Counted from the stretch's first letter, positions 15,048-27,142 are shown. The stretch: DNA of 64,000 nucleotides from Hyaloscypha bicolor E (GCF_002865645.1 NW_020194685.1:3397499-3461498); one strand, 5' to 3'. The notes: generated by a model not told the origin, from the letters alone. A program made the numbers and translations.

Positions 15048-16925
15048 CGTTATGCTTCTAGTTAAGCTCTCTAGTTCTTTATAGTTCGAGAAGGTTATTA
15101 AATATTAAAAGCGGTATTCTGTCTTTGCTTTCTAAGAACAAATACGGGTCCTTTGCTAGTAGTATTATATTACCTCTATAGGCCGAGTCAAATAAGCTTA
15201 GTATTATATAATAGCGGGATTAATATAATAGTTAAAGGCTCAAAGTTTAAAGAATCTCATATATTAGAAAATACTAAGCTATAGAACAAAGTAGGGAGAA
15301 TACCTTGACCTTTAGTATTATTCCGTCTAAGTAATTCCGGCTTAGCTTCGTTTTGTGCCTGTTTCCGATATCCTGTCCTTGGCAGATCATGCCCTTATAC
15401 TAGCCGTCACACAAGCCAGCTCGGAAGTATATATATATACTAGCTATATAAATCTCCTGTATTACTTTACTATATATTCGAATTCTAGAGGTATTAATAT
15501 AAATTAATTTTTGAGCACATTATATATAGAGGTTTTCTGTTAGATGATTTGCCCCTAATAAATAATATATGTAGTACTTGGACAGACTTTAATGGTAGAG
15601 CCAGGGGCTTGATGTGCACTTACACTTGACGATGCTCGATAATTAGAACTCTTTACGGAGCGCGGGCTCTGGAAGAATATTATCTCAAAGGACACCGGCA
15701 GGATTCGATTTATAGGAACACTGGGCCTTCCATTTGCGCAATCCGATTAATGGCCAGCTTGAAGCACACTGTCCCTAAGCTCGCTCGCGAATTACCCGTT
15801 GACAGCTTGTCACCTGGGAAACCGCAACCAGGAAGAGCGATTGCAATGGAATCCACAAGACACAGCAAGAGCAGGTATTCCTTCCAAGGTTGACGAGCTT
15901 GAAGAAGCGAGGCTAACGATGTACCTTAGCACCGAGAGGAGGAGAAAGCAAATGATTGCGTTGGTGAAGCAACGACCCGCAAAGCCACCGCACGGCACGT
16001 TGACGAGTACCCAGAACATGGAAGAAAAGGGCAAGACAATATAATTTGATATGAGGAGGAACACATAAATTTGACAACTTCTGGATAGGGGCGTTGCTAA
16101 GATGGGAGGAGGATTTTCTATTGAAAGAGGTACGCCAGTGGCAGGAGACAGAACAAGATCGGCAGGAGGGTAATTTTAGGTTTACTTCGGCTATATGTAC
16201 TGGGAGTATGCATGGATCGACCGCTATTGCTTTTGCTTCTGACTGGGAATGCCAGTACGTAGTCCTTGTGGTGACTATGGGGTTGAGACCAATTTTAGCG
16301 AAAAAGAGGTAGAATAAGAAGAAGACAGCCCAGCAATACAATCGTTATCGAAAACACTCACAGTTAGAGTTTCACCCTCGCCTTCTAATTTCTTAGCATG
16401 TTTGCTTTAGTCTTGCACATTAAGTTATAGTTGCGGGTTCAATTTTGTTAGACTGTTTAGTTACTAATCAATCCCCCCATCACATTTCGCCATTAAAATC
16501 TTACACGAAGAAACCCCTTCAGCCGCTTGGCGAACCCTTGATGATTACTGGTCTTTGGTCACGTCATGGTGAAGCAACTCCAGCATCTCCGAGCTTCTAG
16601 TCCCAAATAAAACAAAGTTATAGAGCGTAACTATCCGCCAGGGAACAGATGTGAGGTTTGATTCTTGATTTGCAATTCTTGGCATATGAGAGATCCTTCC
16701 GCCGAACTCGACCACTGAGGTCCCCCTTTCCTTCCCATTTTAGCCCTTACTTTCCAAGTTAGTGTATGCAGCCCAGGCGACAACCCACTCAACCTCGCAT
16801 TTGTTTCATATTCCGAGTGCTCACACCAAATAAGAAGAATATTCACTATATCGACAGCTTTTCTCTCGTCATCACGCGAGTTCAAACCAGCTGGAAGGCA
16901 TCGCTACAGCTATAAAGTCTCAAAA
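15048..16925. other. Island border, no supported gene
   Basis: Base composition changes from RIP-like A+T DNA to ordinary composition near 15.35 kb. Only short overlapping open frames occur on both strands (for example around 15.8-16.34 kb), without a recognisable domain, splice structure or favoured frame. Nothing here is called as a gene. The last 300 bases would be the former promoter of the monooxygenase pseudogene. Confidence 0.6.
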
Positions 16926-18403
16926 GTTGTAGTCACAGGTGCCGCGTGCGGGAGTAACTGGTCTAGTTACTCTCAAAAATCTGCTCGAAGAAGACTTTAA
17001 CACGACGGCGTTCGAGAGGAGAGATACGATTGGTGGCCTCTGGAAATACACCAGTGACAGAGAGGTTGTGTCTGTCTTGGAGACAACCGTGAGCAATAAA
17101 AGCAGGTTCAAATTTTCCTTTGCCGAAAGGATCTGCATCATTTCCAACTTCGGCTGAGGTATACAACTATCTGGAATCTTAAGCAAACAGATTCAATCTT
17201 CTGCCACACATCCATCTCCGAACGAAGAAACTAAGGGTAACTCGTAACCACGACGATACACAGTGGATCGTTCATTTATGAGAACGGAATAAGTTGAAGA
17301 CCGCGCAAACCTTGATAAAGTCACCATTTGTAGTGGTGTGTGAAGAAGGCCGGAATGCCTTTGATTGAGGGTAGATGTTTATTCGAAAGAGAGGTCATTT
17401 GTCCCCATACATTCAGGACTCCGAGCAAACTTCAAGGGTAAGGCAGTCGCCGTACTGGGCATCGGTAGCAATGCAGCAGACATCGCAACAGCTCTTGTAG
17501 GGAATACAATTAGGGCTTACCTCTCTCACCGCGGTGGTGTCAATATTGTTGCTCTGCCCTCCATCTAGAATTTAAGTTAATGATGTGACATAGCTGCCTC
17601 GCAATATTGACGGCAAGCCGGGTGACCTCGCAACCAGCAGATACATAATCGGCTTGAAGTACACATTGAAAGCAATTTCACTAGAAATATCGGAGGAGTT
17701 TTTTGACATGATAATGCATCTCTCACAAAGAAGGCGTTCAAACTTCAACCCGAATGTTGCATACACCCTCCTAAATCGACCTTGTGTTACCAACCCATGG
17801 CAGCCGACACCTTGTTCTTTAATTTTGAAGATGAATCAATAACTTCCAGGCATAGTGTCCTGCAATTCTTTGGCGCAGGCACGATCAAATTCAACAATGT
17901 TTCGCAGCCGAGGTAGATGCCTTGATTTGTTGCATGAGCTACTGTCGAGACTTCTCCCTCCTACCGGAACTTACGACTACTGAGAAGAATGTCTGGAGTG
18001 AGAAACCAAACTCCGGCGGGCAACTCCTCTGAAGGTTCTACCAGAACATCTTTCCACCTTCACAGGGAGACTCAATAGCCTTCTTGAACAACTTTACCTA
18101 TGGAATACAGATCTTGCCGTTATGTCTGTGGCACAGGTTTTGAAGGGAGCATTACACTTGCCATCAGTTGGGGAGATGAATCGGCAGTTCGATAAACATC
18201 AGGCTTGGCTGACAATACTCGCGGAGCGTGAGATGGTGGCCTCGGATTTTGTTTTAAGAGGAAAATTGGCTCCGTTGGTGCCACGACGCTGCTGGAACGG
18301 GGATCAATTAAAATTTTGGGTACGGGGCTGCTGGGTGGAGCTTTTGGGTGAAGGATACGAGGCTCTTCGGCTGTCGATGGGAGCGGAAGAAGTGGGATGG
18401 AGC
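16926..18403 (+). pseudogene. Flavin-containing monooxygenase pseudogene
   Basis: Collinear fragments in shifting frames match a class B FMO (dimethylaniline monooxygenase-like). An FAD-binding start KVVVTGA/RAGVTGLVTLKNLLEE with FERRDTIGGLWKYT lies at 16.92-17.06 kb. An NADPH-binding GKAVAVLGIGSNAADIATAL with YLSHRGG lies at 17.43-17.54 kb. PRNIDGKPGDLATSR and the following helix lie at 17.6-17.75 kb. CRDFSLLPEL lies at 17.94-17.97 kb, and the C-terminal LPSVGEMNRQFDKHQAWL at 18.15-18.22 kb. The frame changes several times and stops interrupt it (for example after the NADPH motif), so it cannot encode a full enzyme of about 500 residues. Living members oxygenate N- or S-containing substrates. 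It lies directly beside the RIP island. Confidence 0.85.
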
Positions 18404-19196
18404 TAGGGAAGCCATTATGAATGTGAATAAGGAGACTAACAGACTGTAGAGATTTTTTATATATCGATTCAAGAGAAATATAAAGAGCGGGCTGGCGTAT
18501 CTTTGCTTTCGCTCTCGTCATGGTATGGCTATCCTCGCTAGCTGTCAGGGGTAAGTCGCTTAATTTCAATTATAACGCTTCAAGAGTCAAGACTATGAAA
18601 GTAGGACCTAAACTTGATAATAACACGCATTACATAAAAGGCATAAAAGTTATATTAGTGTAGAATTCGTTAACTCGCCTCGCCTTCCAGTATTGCGCAA
18701 AGCCCACACTTTAAAGTATTCTGATCGAAATATGCGAGTCGTGCTGGGAGCTATAGGGAGCAGAACGTCAATATTATGAAGACAATGTAAAGCCAATTCT
18801 ATGACGGTATAGGGTACAAAAGCTTTTAAAGTCATTTGGAATCGTGTGCTAATAAATAAACAATAGAACAATATACGTATAACTTTTTGATATCCATCCA
18901 TCTGCTCAAATTTTCTCATCGCATGGAAAAGTCAAGTCATGCGCTCTCAGCGGAGGGCTGCTCTAGTTAGGATGAAAATCTAACTAGAGTTTGATAAAGC
19001 CTTGGAGATAGGAAAATATAATCATTGAGCTTAATCTATATTTTCTTCGCCAATTAGAGTCGAGGGAGCTTTATCTGTCGACCCAGTAAAATTTGGTTAT
19101 AATAGAGAGCTTAGTAGCATATATACGAGCAAGAATGAATAACGGTATAAGAAGTATAAAGATTTGGTCCATTGAGCGGTAGTTTACATTCTCCTA
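18404..19196. other. Intergenic, no gene seen
   Basis: Only short frames without recognisable domains are present between the monooxygenase pseudogene and the solo LTR. Patches of raised A+T content suggest light RIP leakage or old insertions. Confidence 0.5.
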
Positions 19197-19201
19197 GTAA
19201 G

Positions 19202-19323
19202 TGTCATGGCCTGGACAAGCTATGGAAGTGGAATGTGGGTATGTTTGGTATAAAAATATATGAATAATAGTACCCTAAGGGCGGTAAAGAAGCTATATAT
19301 ACGCCTGTATATAGTACATAATA
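19202..19323 (+). mobile_element. Solo LTR, 122 bp
   Basis: A 122-bp unit beginning TGTCATGGCCTGGACAAGC and ending AGTACATAATA is flanked by a perfect 5-bp direct repeat GTAAG at 19,197-19,201 and 19,324-19,328. The same 122-bp unit occurs at 33,172 and 34,074, where it forms both ends of a miniature LTR element. One LTR alone with an intact target duplication is the usual product of recombination between two LTRs. No coding sequence is attached. Confidence 0.85.
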
Positions 19324-19328
19324 GTAAG

Positions 19329-20023
19329 CATATAATTGTCCCCTCGGTTTCTTGTTAACAGACCGCCCTGGGACTGTCCCCCCTGCTGACTCACTCAGGG
19401 GAAGCGAGTCGTGGATTCACCCCACCAGCAAACGTGGTTGATGTGTTCCTTATAAAATGAGATGTTATTGTTCAAATAATGCTTCTGAATAGATTCTTTT
19501 CAATCTCGTAACCCCCAAGGTCCGCAAGGTCTAGTGAAGCTTATATCTGAAAGTGCACAGCGAAATAGCACATGATTCCTCGTTCCCTTATAGTTTTACG
19601 GAGGTTCCAGCACAAAGTAAAGGGAATATAGGGTTCAAAGCCTGTAAGAGCCTCTAAGAGATTGACCACTGGAACAGCATAACCTTAGCCGTAAGCCCCT
19701 TAGCTGGCAGGGCAACAACAGCGCCCAGAGCGCTGTAACCGAGATTTTTTTTTACAGGGCTTGTTAGGGCTCGTTAACTGAAGGGGAAAATCACAGGGCA
19801 TTATGGGTGCTACAGGCTCTGAGCCCTGTATTCTCTTTACCTTATGCCGGAACCTTCGTACCCCGTTGTTACCCCGCTTTCTCCTTATCAACACGATCTA
19901 CAGTCAACCTGCCGATCATGATGAGGCTTTCGCATATCCTGATTATGACCTTTAAGATTCGACCTACTACTCTGCCTACCTTACTAGTTTTCTTTTACTG
20001 CGCAACTTCATGGCAAGGATAAG
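19329..20023. other. Intergenic region and oxidase promoter
   Basis: No gene is supported. A small candidate TIR unit flanked by TA (CAGGGCT...AGCCCTG, 19,755-19,828) lies about 195 bases before the oxidase start. The final 100 bases are pyrimidine-rich and probably form the 5' UTR of the oxidase gene. Confidence 0.5.
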
Positions 20024-21431
20024 ATGACCTCACCATCATACATCATCGTCGGCTCCGGAGTCTTCGGAGCCTCGACCTCGCTCTCCCTCATCCGCAAGTA
20101 CCCATCCGCCAGCATCATCCTCATCGATCGCGATGCTTTCTACGCCCCTTTCCGTGTCGCCGCATCCTGGGACTGGAACAAGGCTGTCCGCGCTGACTAT
20201 AGGGACATTCTGTACACCAAGCTCGGCCTGGAAGCGCAATTGCTCTGGCGGACGGACCCGGTCTGGCAACCGTTCTACCACCAGAGTGGCGTGATGTGGA
20301 TCTCGTCCACAGCGTTCACGGAGCAGGTGCTGAAGAACTTTGCTGAGTTGGGAGTTGAGGTTGATATACGCGCTTACTCTGTAGAGGAGGCCAGGGCTTT
20401 GTATGGTGGGCTTTTTGAAGATGCTGATTACACTGGTGTTAAGCAGGTATTGGTGAATAGGACCAGTGGATGGGCGGAGGCGAAGGAGGCGTTGCAGAAT
20501 ACCATTAAGACAGCTGTTGGCCTTGGAGTGAAGTACGTGACGGCTGAGGTCACAGCGCTTGAATTCGAGGATAGCCCAGGGAGGAAACGATGTCACGGCG
20601 TCAAGACAGCTATTGGGGAGTCCATCGGTGCTGATCGGGTGATTCTTTGCACGGGAGCTTTCACTCCTAAATTGTTGGTTGACAGTGCGCCGGAGTGGAC
20701 GGATCTTCACGTTGGCGATCGGATCATTGCCGCCGCTGTCACCGAAGCCATTGCCCCCCTGACCGCTGAGCAATACCATATTCTAGACACGATGCCCGTG
20801 GCAATCAATGACAATCCCACAGAATACGGTGTGAATGGCGCGTACGTTTTCTGACTTCAACTTACTAACTATTCGAGTAGGAGAAAACCTCGGATGTCTG
20901 CCGCTGCCCAAAATCAACGCACTCAAGTATTGGGGTCAAATCATCTTCCGAAATACTCTTGAGCATCACATTACTCGCAAACCGTTATCTATGCCACCGC
21001 TTAAGTCGGACTATGCGCAGTGGGACGTGCCGCTGGCGTTGAAAGATGACGTTCGAAGGGGACCCGAGTCGATGTTTGGGCGAAAGAAAGTTAATCAAGA
21101 ACTGGAGAAGTTCAGAATCTGCTGGTCTGTTTCCTCTTTTTTATATTTCAATTTTGGCTAATTTTGAGGCTGTGGTGGTAGGGAGGCTTTGACGCCAAGT
21201 CAAGACTTCATTGTTTCTCCTCACTCTGCTTGCGATGGGTTGTATGTTGCAACTTGCGGCTCTTTCCACGGGTTTAAATTCCTGCCCGTTCTTGGGAAGT
21301 ACGTTGTTGAGATGTTGTGTGGTGAGTTGGAGCCGAAACTGAGGGAGAGGTGGGCGTGGGATCGAGAGTTACCTCCCACGAAGGTGAATAGCAAATGGCC
21401 GAAGAGAGATTTGATAGCATTGTCCGAATAA
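20024..21431 (+). CDS. FAD-dependent oxidase of the sarcosine/fructosyl-amino-acid oxidase family
   Basis: Three exons (20024-20828, 20881-21124, 21182-21431) give 432 residues, a normal length for this DAO-fold family. The N-terminus has the dinucleotide motif IIVGSGVFGASTSLSL followed by an acidic strand end (LIDRD). WDVPLALKDDVRR and the C-terminal FAD-site segment CDGLYVATCGSFHGFKFLPV are typical of fungal saccharopine/fructosyl-amine oxidase-like proteins. Intron 1 (52 nt, GTGTGA...TAG, branch TTACTAAC) and intron 2 (57 nt) keep the frame. An alternative donor GTACGT at 20842 would break the frame. Such enzymes oxidise secondary amines or glycated amino acids and release H2O2. There is no C-terminal SKL-like peroxisomal signal (it ends LSE), unlike many relatives, so location and substrate are open. 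Confidence 0.85.
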
Positions 21432-21686
21432 GGTTTGTCGTGAACGGCACCGGGGGAGGAGGGGTAAGTTATCCAGTGAAGGATTTGCACTTTCCTAAGC
21501 ATCTTCTGGTTTGATTAATATTGGTATATTCATTGGACTCTCGCAGTAAACATCTTCACTTAATTACGAGTTATGAATGAAATCAATTCTTCAACAAATG
21601 TTACACAAGACACGACTATAATTTCAAGAATTGCTGAATATCTAACCCCTAACTCCAACAATGCAACAACGCCAACAAGACACAAT

Positions 21687-22418
21687 CTACCAGAGCGACC
21701 AAGAAGCCTTCTCATACCCCCTTTCCCATCCCTCCAGATCTCGATCTAGCGCCGCCCTCCCCCTCATAACACACTCCGCATTCCCTAGAATCTTTTCCTC
21801 GCTTCCACTACTCACAACATCGATCATAGCCGCCGCAAGCTCATCTACATCGACGCTCCCAATAAACACACTCCCCAGCCACCTTAGATCCCCTTTCTCT
21901 CCTTTCTTCGGCAGAACCATCGATGGCTTCACAATGAAACTCTGCCAGTGTCCCCCATGCAAAAATTCGCCATTCGTCTCAAAGTCCATCATTTCCAGTT
22001 CCGCTTTCCCTTTAATCCGTCGCCCTCCCGAAAGGAACAGTAAACATCGCTCCTGATCTTGTTCCGCGAGCCGTCCACTGGTGTGCACATATCGGAACGG
22101 CTTCTTTTGTCGCGCGACGGAGGGGGCAATAGCATTACAAAAGGCGAGCGGGTAGTCGATTTCGATGTCCTGGCGGCCTTCGGTCGTTCCCAATGCCCAA
22201 ATACACGCATCAGCTCCTTCCATCTTCTTGATCACTTCTTCGGAGTATACAGTGAAGTCTTTCATGATGATTACCTCGATTTTCGGGTCTTTCGTTAGGC
22301 TTCCCGGGAGAGGACGGCGGGACAGCGCCATTATGGATGTAACGGTTGGGTCGCGGCGACATTGGGAAAGGATTTCGCTGCCGATGAAGCCGGTGACACC
22401 TGTGAGGATGACCTTCAT
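21687..22418 (-). CDS. NAD(P)-binding Rossmann-fold epimerase/reductase-like protein
   Basis: A single exon encodes 243 residues. The N-terminus MKVILTGVTGFIGSEIL carries the GxxGxxG nucleotide-binding motif of atypical short-chain dehydrogenases (NmrA/HTATIP2-like). ADACIWALGTTEG and the FRYVHTSG strand follow the usual fold, and VDVDELAAAMIDVV resembles the C-terminal helix of that group. No clear YxxxK catalytic pair is seen, so it may be a sensor or an atypical reductase. It is tail-to-tail with the FAD oxidase and divergent from the MFS pseudogene. A long antisense frame inside it is a shadow. Confidence 0.85.
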   Translation of the reverse strand: MKVILTGVTGFIGSEILSQCRRDPTVTSIMALSRRPLPGSLTKDPKIEVIIMKDFTVYSEEVIKKMEGADACIWALGTTEGRQDIEIDYPLAFCNAIAPSVARQKKPFRYVHTSGRLAEQDQERCLLFLSGGRRIKGKAELEMMDFETNGEFLHGGHWQSFIVKPSMVLPKKGEKGDLRWLGSVFIGSVDVDELAAAMIDVVSSGSEEKILGNAECVMRGRAALDRDLEGWERGYEKASWSLW

Positions 22419-23189
22419 ATTTGCAATTTTCGCAACTAAAGCTTCATGAGTGATGAGGTGTTACGCTGAAGGCCGTATTCGGAGGTTGCTGAAATAGAAA
22501 GAGGTCGAGTGAAGTGTGAAGTCGTGAGGAGATCGAGATGGCTCTGCGACTTTGACCGTTGTTGGGGAAAGATCACTTTGATCACTTTGATAGGATACTG
22601 CGTGCTGAAAATAACGAATTCCATTGCGGAGGAACTCATTAGATATAGACCCTCGAGTTAGGCTTCGCAAGAGTCGATTGCCCGGAGTGTCCATCGTCCC
22701 GGGTGATGAAGCGATTCGACGACCTGTGCTGTCTAAATCCCCCGACCGGCGCAAATCAGCCCCGAACGCCCCGCCGCCCAACCTCGCCAAAGCCCCCCGA
22801 TGATCCGATCTCAGACGGGATCATCCGAATGGGCACGATGTTTTGCAGTCGCGATGCGTCCAATCGCAGCCCTGCCCTCGCAAATCGAAGAGTCCTTGGG
22901 TTCGTGAGGGTTGCGCCTCGCTTGTGATTTCCGGCGAGTGAGAAGCTTGGAATGTGCGGTTGCGGCGTATTTAGAGTTCTCGTGGACCGGGTCGGGTCGA
23001 TGTTGCACCGTGGATCATCCACGGTGGATGGCTTCTGGAAGCGCCCACTTGACCAAAAGCGAGGGAGATGGAGATGCACTGGAAAGTTACTTGTACTTTT
23101 GTACCGAATATTAAGATTGGGATGGAGCCGATGGAGAGGGATAGCTGGCCTAGCCTATGAGTGAGTGAAGGGAGGCTGTGAAGCAGCAC
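22419..23189. promoter_or_regulatory. Divergent promoter region with a perfect 21-bp palindrome
   Basis: This gap of about 770 bases separates the divergent reductase-like gene and the MFS pseudogene. At 23,006-23,026 CACCGTGGAT and ATCCACGGTG form perfect 10-bp arms around a single C, a good candidate for a dimeric regulator site. Overlapping short frames on both strands show no domain and are not called. Regulatory function is inferred from position and symmetry only. Confidence 0.4.
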
Positions 23190-26100
23190 GAAAGCTCTAA
23201 CCAAGCACTGCGTTCTACTTGGCGATGGCCACCCTTGCCGTTCTCATCCTCGCTGTTGCAATCGATGCCACTGCTCTGTGTAGCTTTGCCATTAAGTCAA
23301 CACCACTTGAAAAGTCCTCAAAAGAGACTAAATTCCCAAATCGATCATTGCGGACGAAATTCACGGCACTGGCTTCAAAGCTTTCTGGGCCGGAACAGCC
23401 TTCATGCTCTGCTATGTCGTATTCCAGCCTGTCATCGACTGCTTCTCTAGCATTTTTGGCCGTAGACTCGTCCTCACCTCCTCAGTGCTGTTCTTCCTTG
23501 CAGAATGTCTGCGCTTTGCTCTGGCGAAGAACTTCAAAATAGTCCTCGTTTTTCGAGTGTGTAAGACGCTGGTGGTGATGGAATTGCTGTCATGACGGAG
23601 ACTATTGTTTCTGAGACGATCCCGCTGAGATTGAGGGGCGAGTGGTTTGGTGTTCTTAGTGGGAGGAATGCTATTGGAACTCTGCTGGGTCCGATCCTTG
23701 GGGGTGTGTTGGCGCAGCATGTTACTTGGGTAAGCATACTGTCTCTCTCAAAGCAATCGGGCTGGTGTTGACTATCGCAGCGATGGGTCTTTTATATCAA
23801 CCTCTCATTCATTGGCGTTGAGTGATGGTTCCTCTTTCCATCAACCTCACTGTTCTCCTTACTTCCCTCGTCGACAAACTCAAACGCATCGACCTGATCG
23901 GCTCTCTGATCTTCATTGGCTCTACCACCGGCTTCATGATGGGTATCTCGTGGGTTGGAGTGCAATACCCTTGGTCGTCTTGGCACATCGTCATCCTATC
24001 GCCATTGGTTTCCGTGGTTTCATCGGATTTTACTTCTAGGAGGAGTTCCTGACCGTCGAACTTATCGTACCCACCTGCATCTTCAAAACCCACAACGCAG
24101 TCGCCGGATACCTCAACACCATCCTGCACAGCACGACCGTTCTCTCTCTGGTCTACCGCTTGCCTCTCTACTCCCATGGCGTAAAGGGATAACCACAACC
24201 ATCACATGGGAGCGGTCTTCCCGGAGACATTCACAGTCGCGCCGGTCGCTGTTATAGCCGGCATTCTGATTGGGAAGTTCAGTATTTCCCGCTGAGTCAT
24301 CTAGCCTGGCTGGACTGCCGCCGCTCTCAGCATGGGAATCCTCTTCCTTGGATGTCAACACCAGTACCGTGGAGTGGATCCTCCTGAATCTTATTCCGGG
24401 TATTAGAACGGGTGCTTTGTACCCCGCCTTACGATGTAGTATCCAATCTGCTTGCGCGGACGAAGACCTCGCTGCGGCTATCTCAATCTACAGCTTCTTC
24501 CGCTCCCTTCGCAGACGCTCGGTATTGTATTCGGAGCTATGGGTCCGTAGAATGAGCTGGTGGTCAAGCTCCAGAAGTATCCGAACTTGGCACCGTATTC
24601 TGGTGAGTATAGACGGGATGCCGGTGGTTTCGCAAGAACTCTCAGCGCGATGCCACCTAGTCAGGATAAGGTGGATTTGGTGCAGGCGTACGTGGATTCA
24701 TCGAAGTTTGTTTAATCGCGAGGTTTCTACTAATTTCGCCTATTTCCCTAAAAATAGGCGAGGCATACCCATAAGCAAATTTCAGCGAAACACAAGCTAT
24801 TTGTATGGGAATTGCCTGCATTGCTACTGCAAAGTAACCTCAACCCATTTCTCTATAATAGATTTGATCCAAAATGCCTACTCCTTCTGCAAGTATCGAG
24901 AAACGATTATAGCAAGCTATTAAAGCTATTTGTACGGGTCAAATTAATACCTTTCCGCAAGCTGCAAAGTACTATTATATCGACTATGACCTTTTGATTG
25001 CCCGCACCCACGGAAGACCTACGAACCATATAAAGGGGAGGCAAAATAAGAAACTTACGGAGAAGGAGGACCAATCTTTAAAGTAATACTGCAAGCGGTA
25101 TATTATTGCAAGAGATCCCCTAAAGAGATATTATATTAAAGCAATAGCTAATAGTATTTGTTTTACTATAAGAAAGAAGCCTATATTAAAGCCTTAATTA
25201 ACGAAATAAATAAAACGAAATCCAGATCTCCTAAAGAAAAAGAAATCGAAATCCCTAGCTATTAAACAGAAAGTAATCTACGAATCGAGGAGATTTGCAA
25301 ATACTTTCGGGGATTTAAAAAGGCAAGGAATAAGTATGAGATTAAGTTAGAGAACTACTAGAATTTTAATAAAACGGGATAGTAAATTAGATCTTTAAAA
25401 AGATATATTATCTTTACGTTTCCTAATATTACTGCGGTTTATATATCTAATTCAGATATAAGAGAATTAATAACTAGTTTAGAAGCTATAAATACTACTA
25501 GTAATATAATACCTATAATACTTATATTTCCTGGCTTTATTCTTTTAAAATATAAGTTTAATAATAATATTAATTATAATGGCGCTAGCTAGAGGCTATA
25601 TAAAAATAGCTATTATATAACTGGTTTTATTTAGCTAGCCGGCATTTTAGTAGTTTTAGCTAGTATTTCTCTTCTTTTATCTATTTTCTTTTTCTCTCTC
25701 TCTCTCCTTCTTCCCTTTAGCTTAATATTCTCAATATATAGGATTTTCCTAAATCTTTAAGCCCTAGTTATTATTTTAATTCCGCTATTATATTAATAAT
25801 AATATTTTCTTTATAATAAATATAGAAACTAGTATTAGGTTTATAAATAACTAATTAGCTATTACTTAGCTAGAATACTTCAAATTAGTAACTTGTTTTA
25901 AAAAGAAAATATATTATAAAATTAAATATAATAGTAAAAAGAAAATACTAGTAATAAATAATTATAGTTCCTATTTTATTTATAAGTTTATTAATTATTA
26001 CTAGAACTATAAAATTCTTTTATTTAAGCTAATTCCTTATTTTATATACCTTGCTTTAATTATATAATATAGGTTTCTTTTAGCTTATAAAGTAATACTA

Positions 26101-27040
26101 TTAAAATATTCTTATAAAGCAAGTTTAGTATAATAGAACTCTTTATATAAAAAACGACTTTTTTAATACTTATAATAAGATCTCTATTTATACGGAAAAA
26201 AAGAATCTAATTTAGTATATTTGAATAAAAGAAAGGCTATAGCTATTTAATTTATTAATTATTCTTAATAAAATAAAGTAAATAAAAGTATTATATTTTA
26301 GGACCCTTAATTCTAATTAATTCAGGTCTTTTAAGCCTGAATTCCCTTTATCTAATTAAGAAATAAACTAGAAAAACTATAAAATAGGGCCCTAAATATT
26401 ATGGCTTTGGATAGAGTTCTTAAGGGAGAGAAACTAGATAAAAGGAGAGTAAAAGAGGCTTATAAGGCTAAATATAAGATTAAAGAAAGAAATTAATATA
26501 TACTTACATATTATAAGATAATTCTCAAAGAAGATACTAGGCTATATATTATAGGAAGGGCTTAATTTCTTACTTAGAAGAAGGTAAAGTATTAATAAGA
26601 TTAATAGGCTTGGGGATTATTAATAGAGGGTTATTATATATATAGTAGTAAGGAAAGTAAAGAACTGGCAAGAGAAGAAACATATTATAAAGCGGTAATA
26701 TAGGTATTAGATAGCGGAATTAATATACTTTTATAGAACTAGGAGCCGTATATTACTATTTATTAACGATTAATTTAATTAAGTACCTTTGCAGTACTAT
26801 ATAGATCCGTGAAAATTAATTTATATGGCGATTCCATACAAATAACTTGTGTTTCGCTGAAATTTGCTTATGGGTGTGCCTCGCCTATTTTTAGGGAAAT
26901 GGGCGAAATTGGTGGAAACCTCGCGATTAGGTGGTGAAGTGTGGGTTAACGGGGATGGGATTGCTTGTAAATCATTTTATTTGAAGACTACCCCCTTGAC
27001 CAGTTTACTATCCCTCAGATGGCGGTCGCGTGCTAGCCAA
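23190..27040 (+). pseudogene. MFS multidrug-type transporter pseudogene, split by a transposon
   Basis: Collinear fragments match a fungal drug:H+ antiporter-type MFS protein with 14 expected helices. They include FWAGTAFMLCYVVFQPVIDC and FGRRLVLTSSVLFFLAECL (23.37-23.51 kb), NLTVLLTSLVDKLKRIDLIG with ISWVGVQYPWSSWH (23.83-23.99 kb), and NTSTVEWILLNLIPGI.TGALYPAL (24.36-24.43 kb). KLQKYPNLAPYSGEY and DKVDLVQAYVDSSKFV reach 24,712. The missing C-terminus (KCGLTGMGLLVNHF, FEDYPLDQ) resumes at 26,933 beyond a 2.2-kb transposon. Besides the insertion there are several frameshifts and in-frame stops, for example near 23.59, 24.05 and 24.57 kb. It is therefore dead, and which damage came first is unknown. 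Confidence 0.85.
24715..26927 (+). mobile_element. Fot1/pogo-type Tc1-mariner transposon, RIP-degraded
   Basis: Terminal inverted repeats of about 94 bp begin ATCGCGAGGTTTC at 24,715 and end with the complement at 26,927. The flanking TA dinucleotides (24,713-24,714 and 26,928-26,929) are the expected target duplication. The two TIRs differ at only about five positions, all C/T. Inside, a + strand transposase can be followed through stops: a CENP-B-like helix-turn-helix region (KLTEKEDQSLK, then IKAIANSICF) near 25.05-25.17 kb, and a DDE-domain segment near 25.36-25.6 kb. Most of the interior is strongly A+T-rich while the TIRs and first 400 bases are less damaged. The element sits in the MFS pseudogene. 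Confidence 0.85.
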
Positions 27041-27142
27041 GCGGGACCCCCTTGCTAGCTCCTGGCAATGTCTCACTAAAACGAAGGATAACTCTAACAG
27101 ATAATATAATTTGTTGCCCACGCCGAGCGGCCCTTGACCGGC

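Noticed and set aside
20036..20779. 247-codon frame antisense to the FAD oxidase
   Set aside because: The + strand frame has a Rossmann motif, correct introns and family signatures; the antisense frame has none.
20842..20880. Alternative 39-nt intron in the FAD oxidase using GTACGT
   Set aside because: It shifts the frame into a stop; the GTGTGA donor at 20,829 gives a 52-nt intron and the expected protein.
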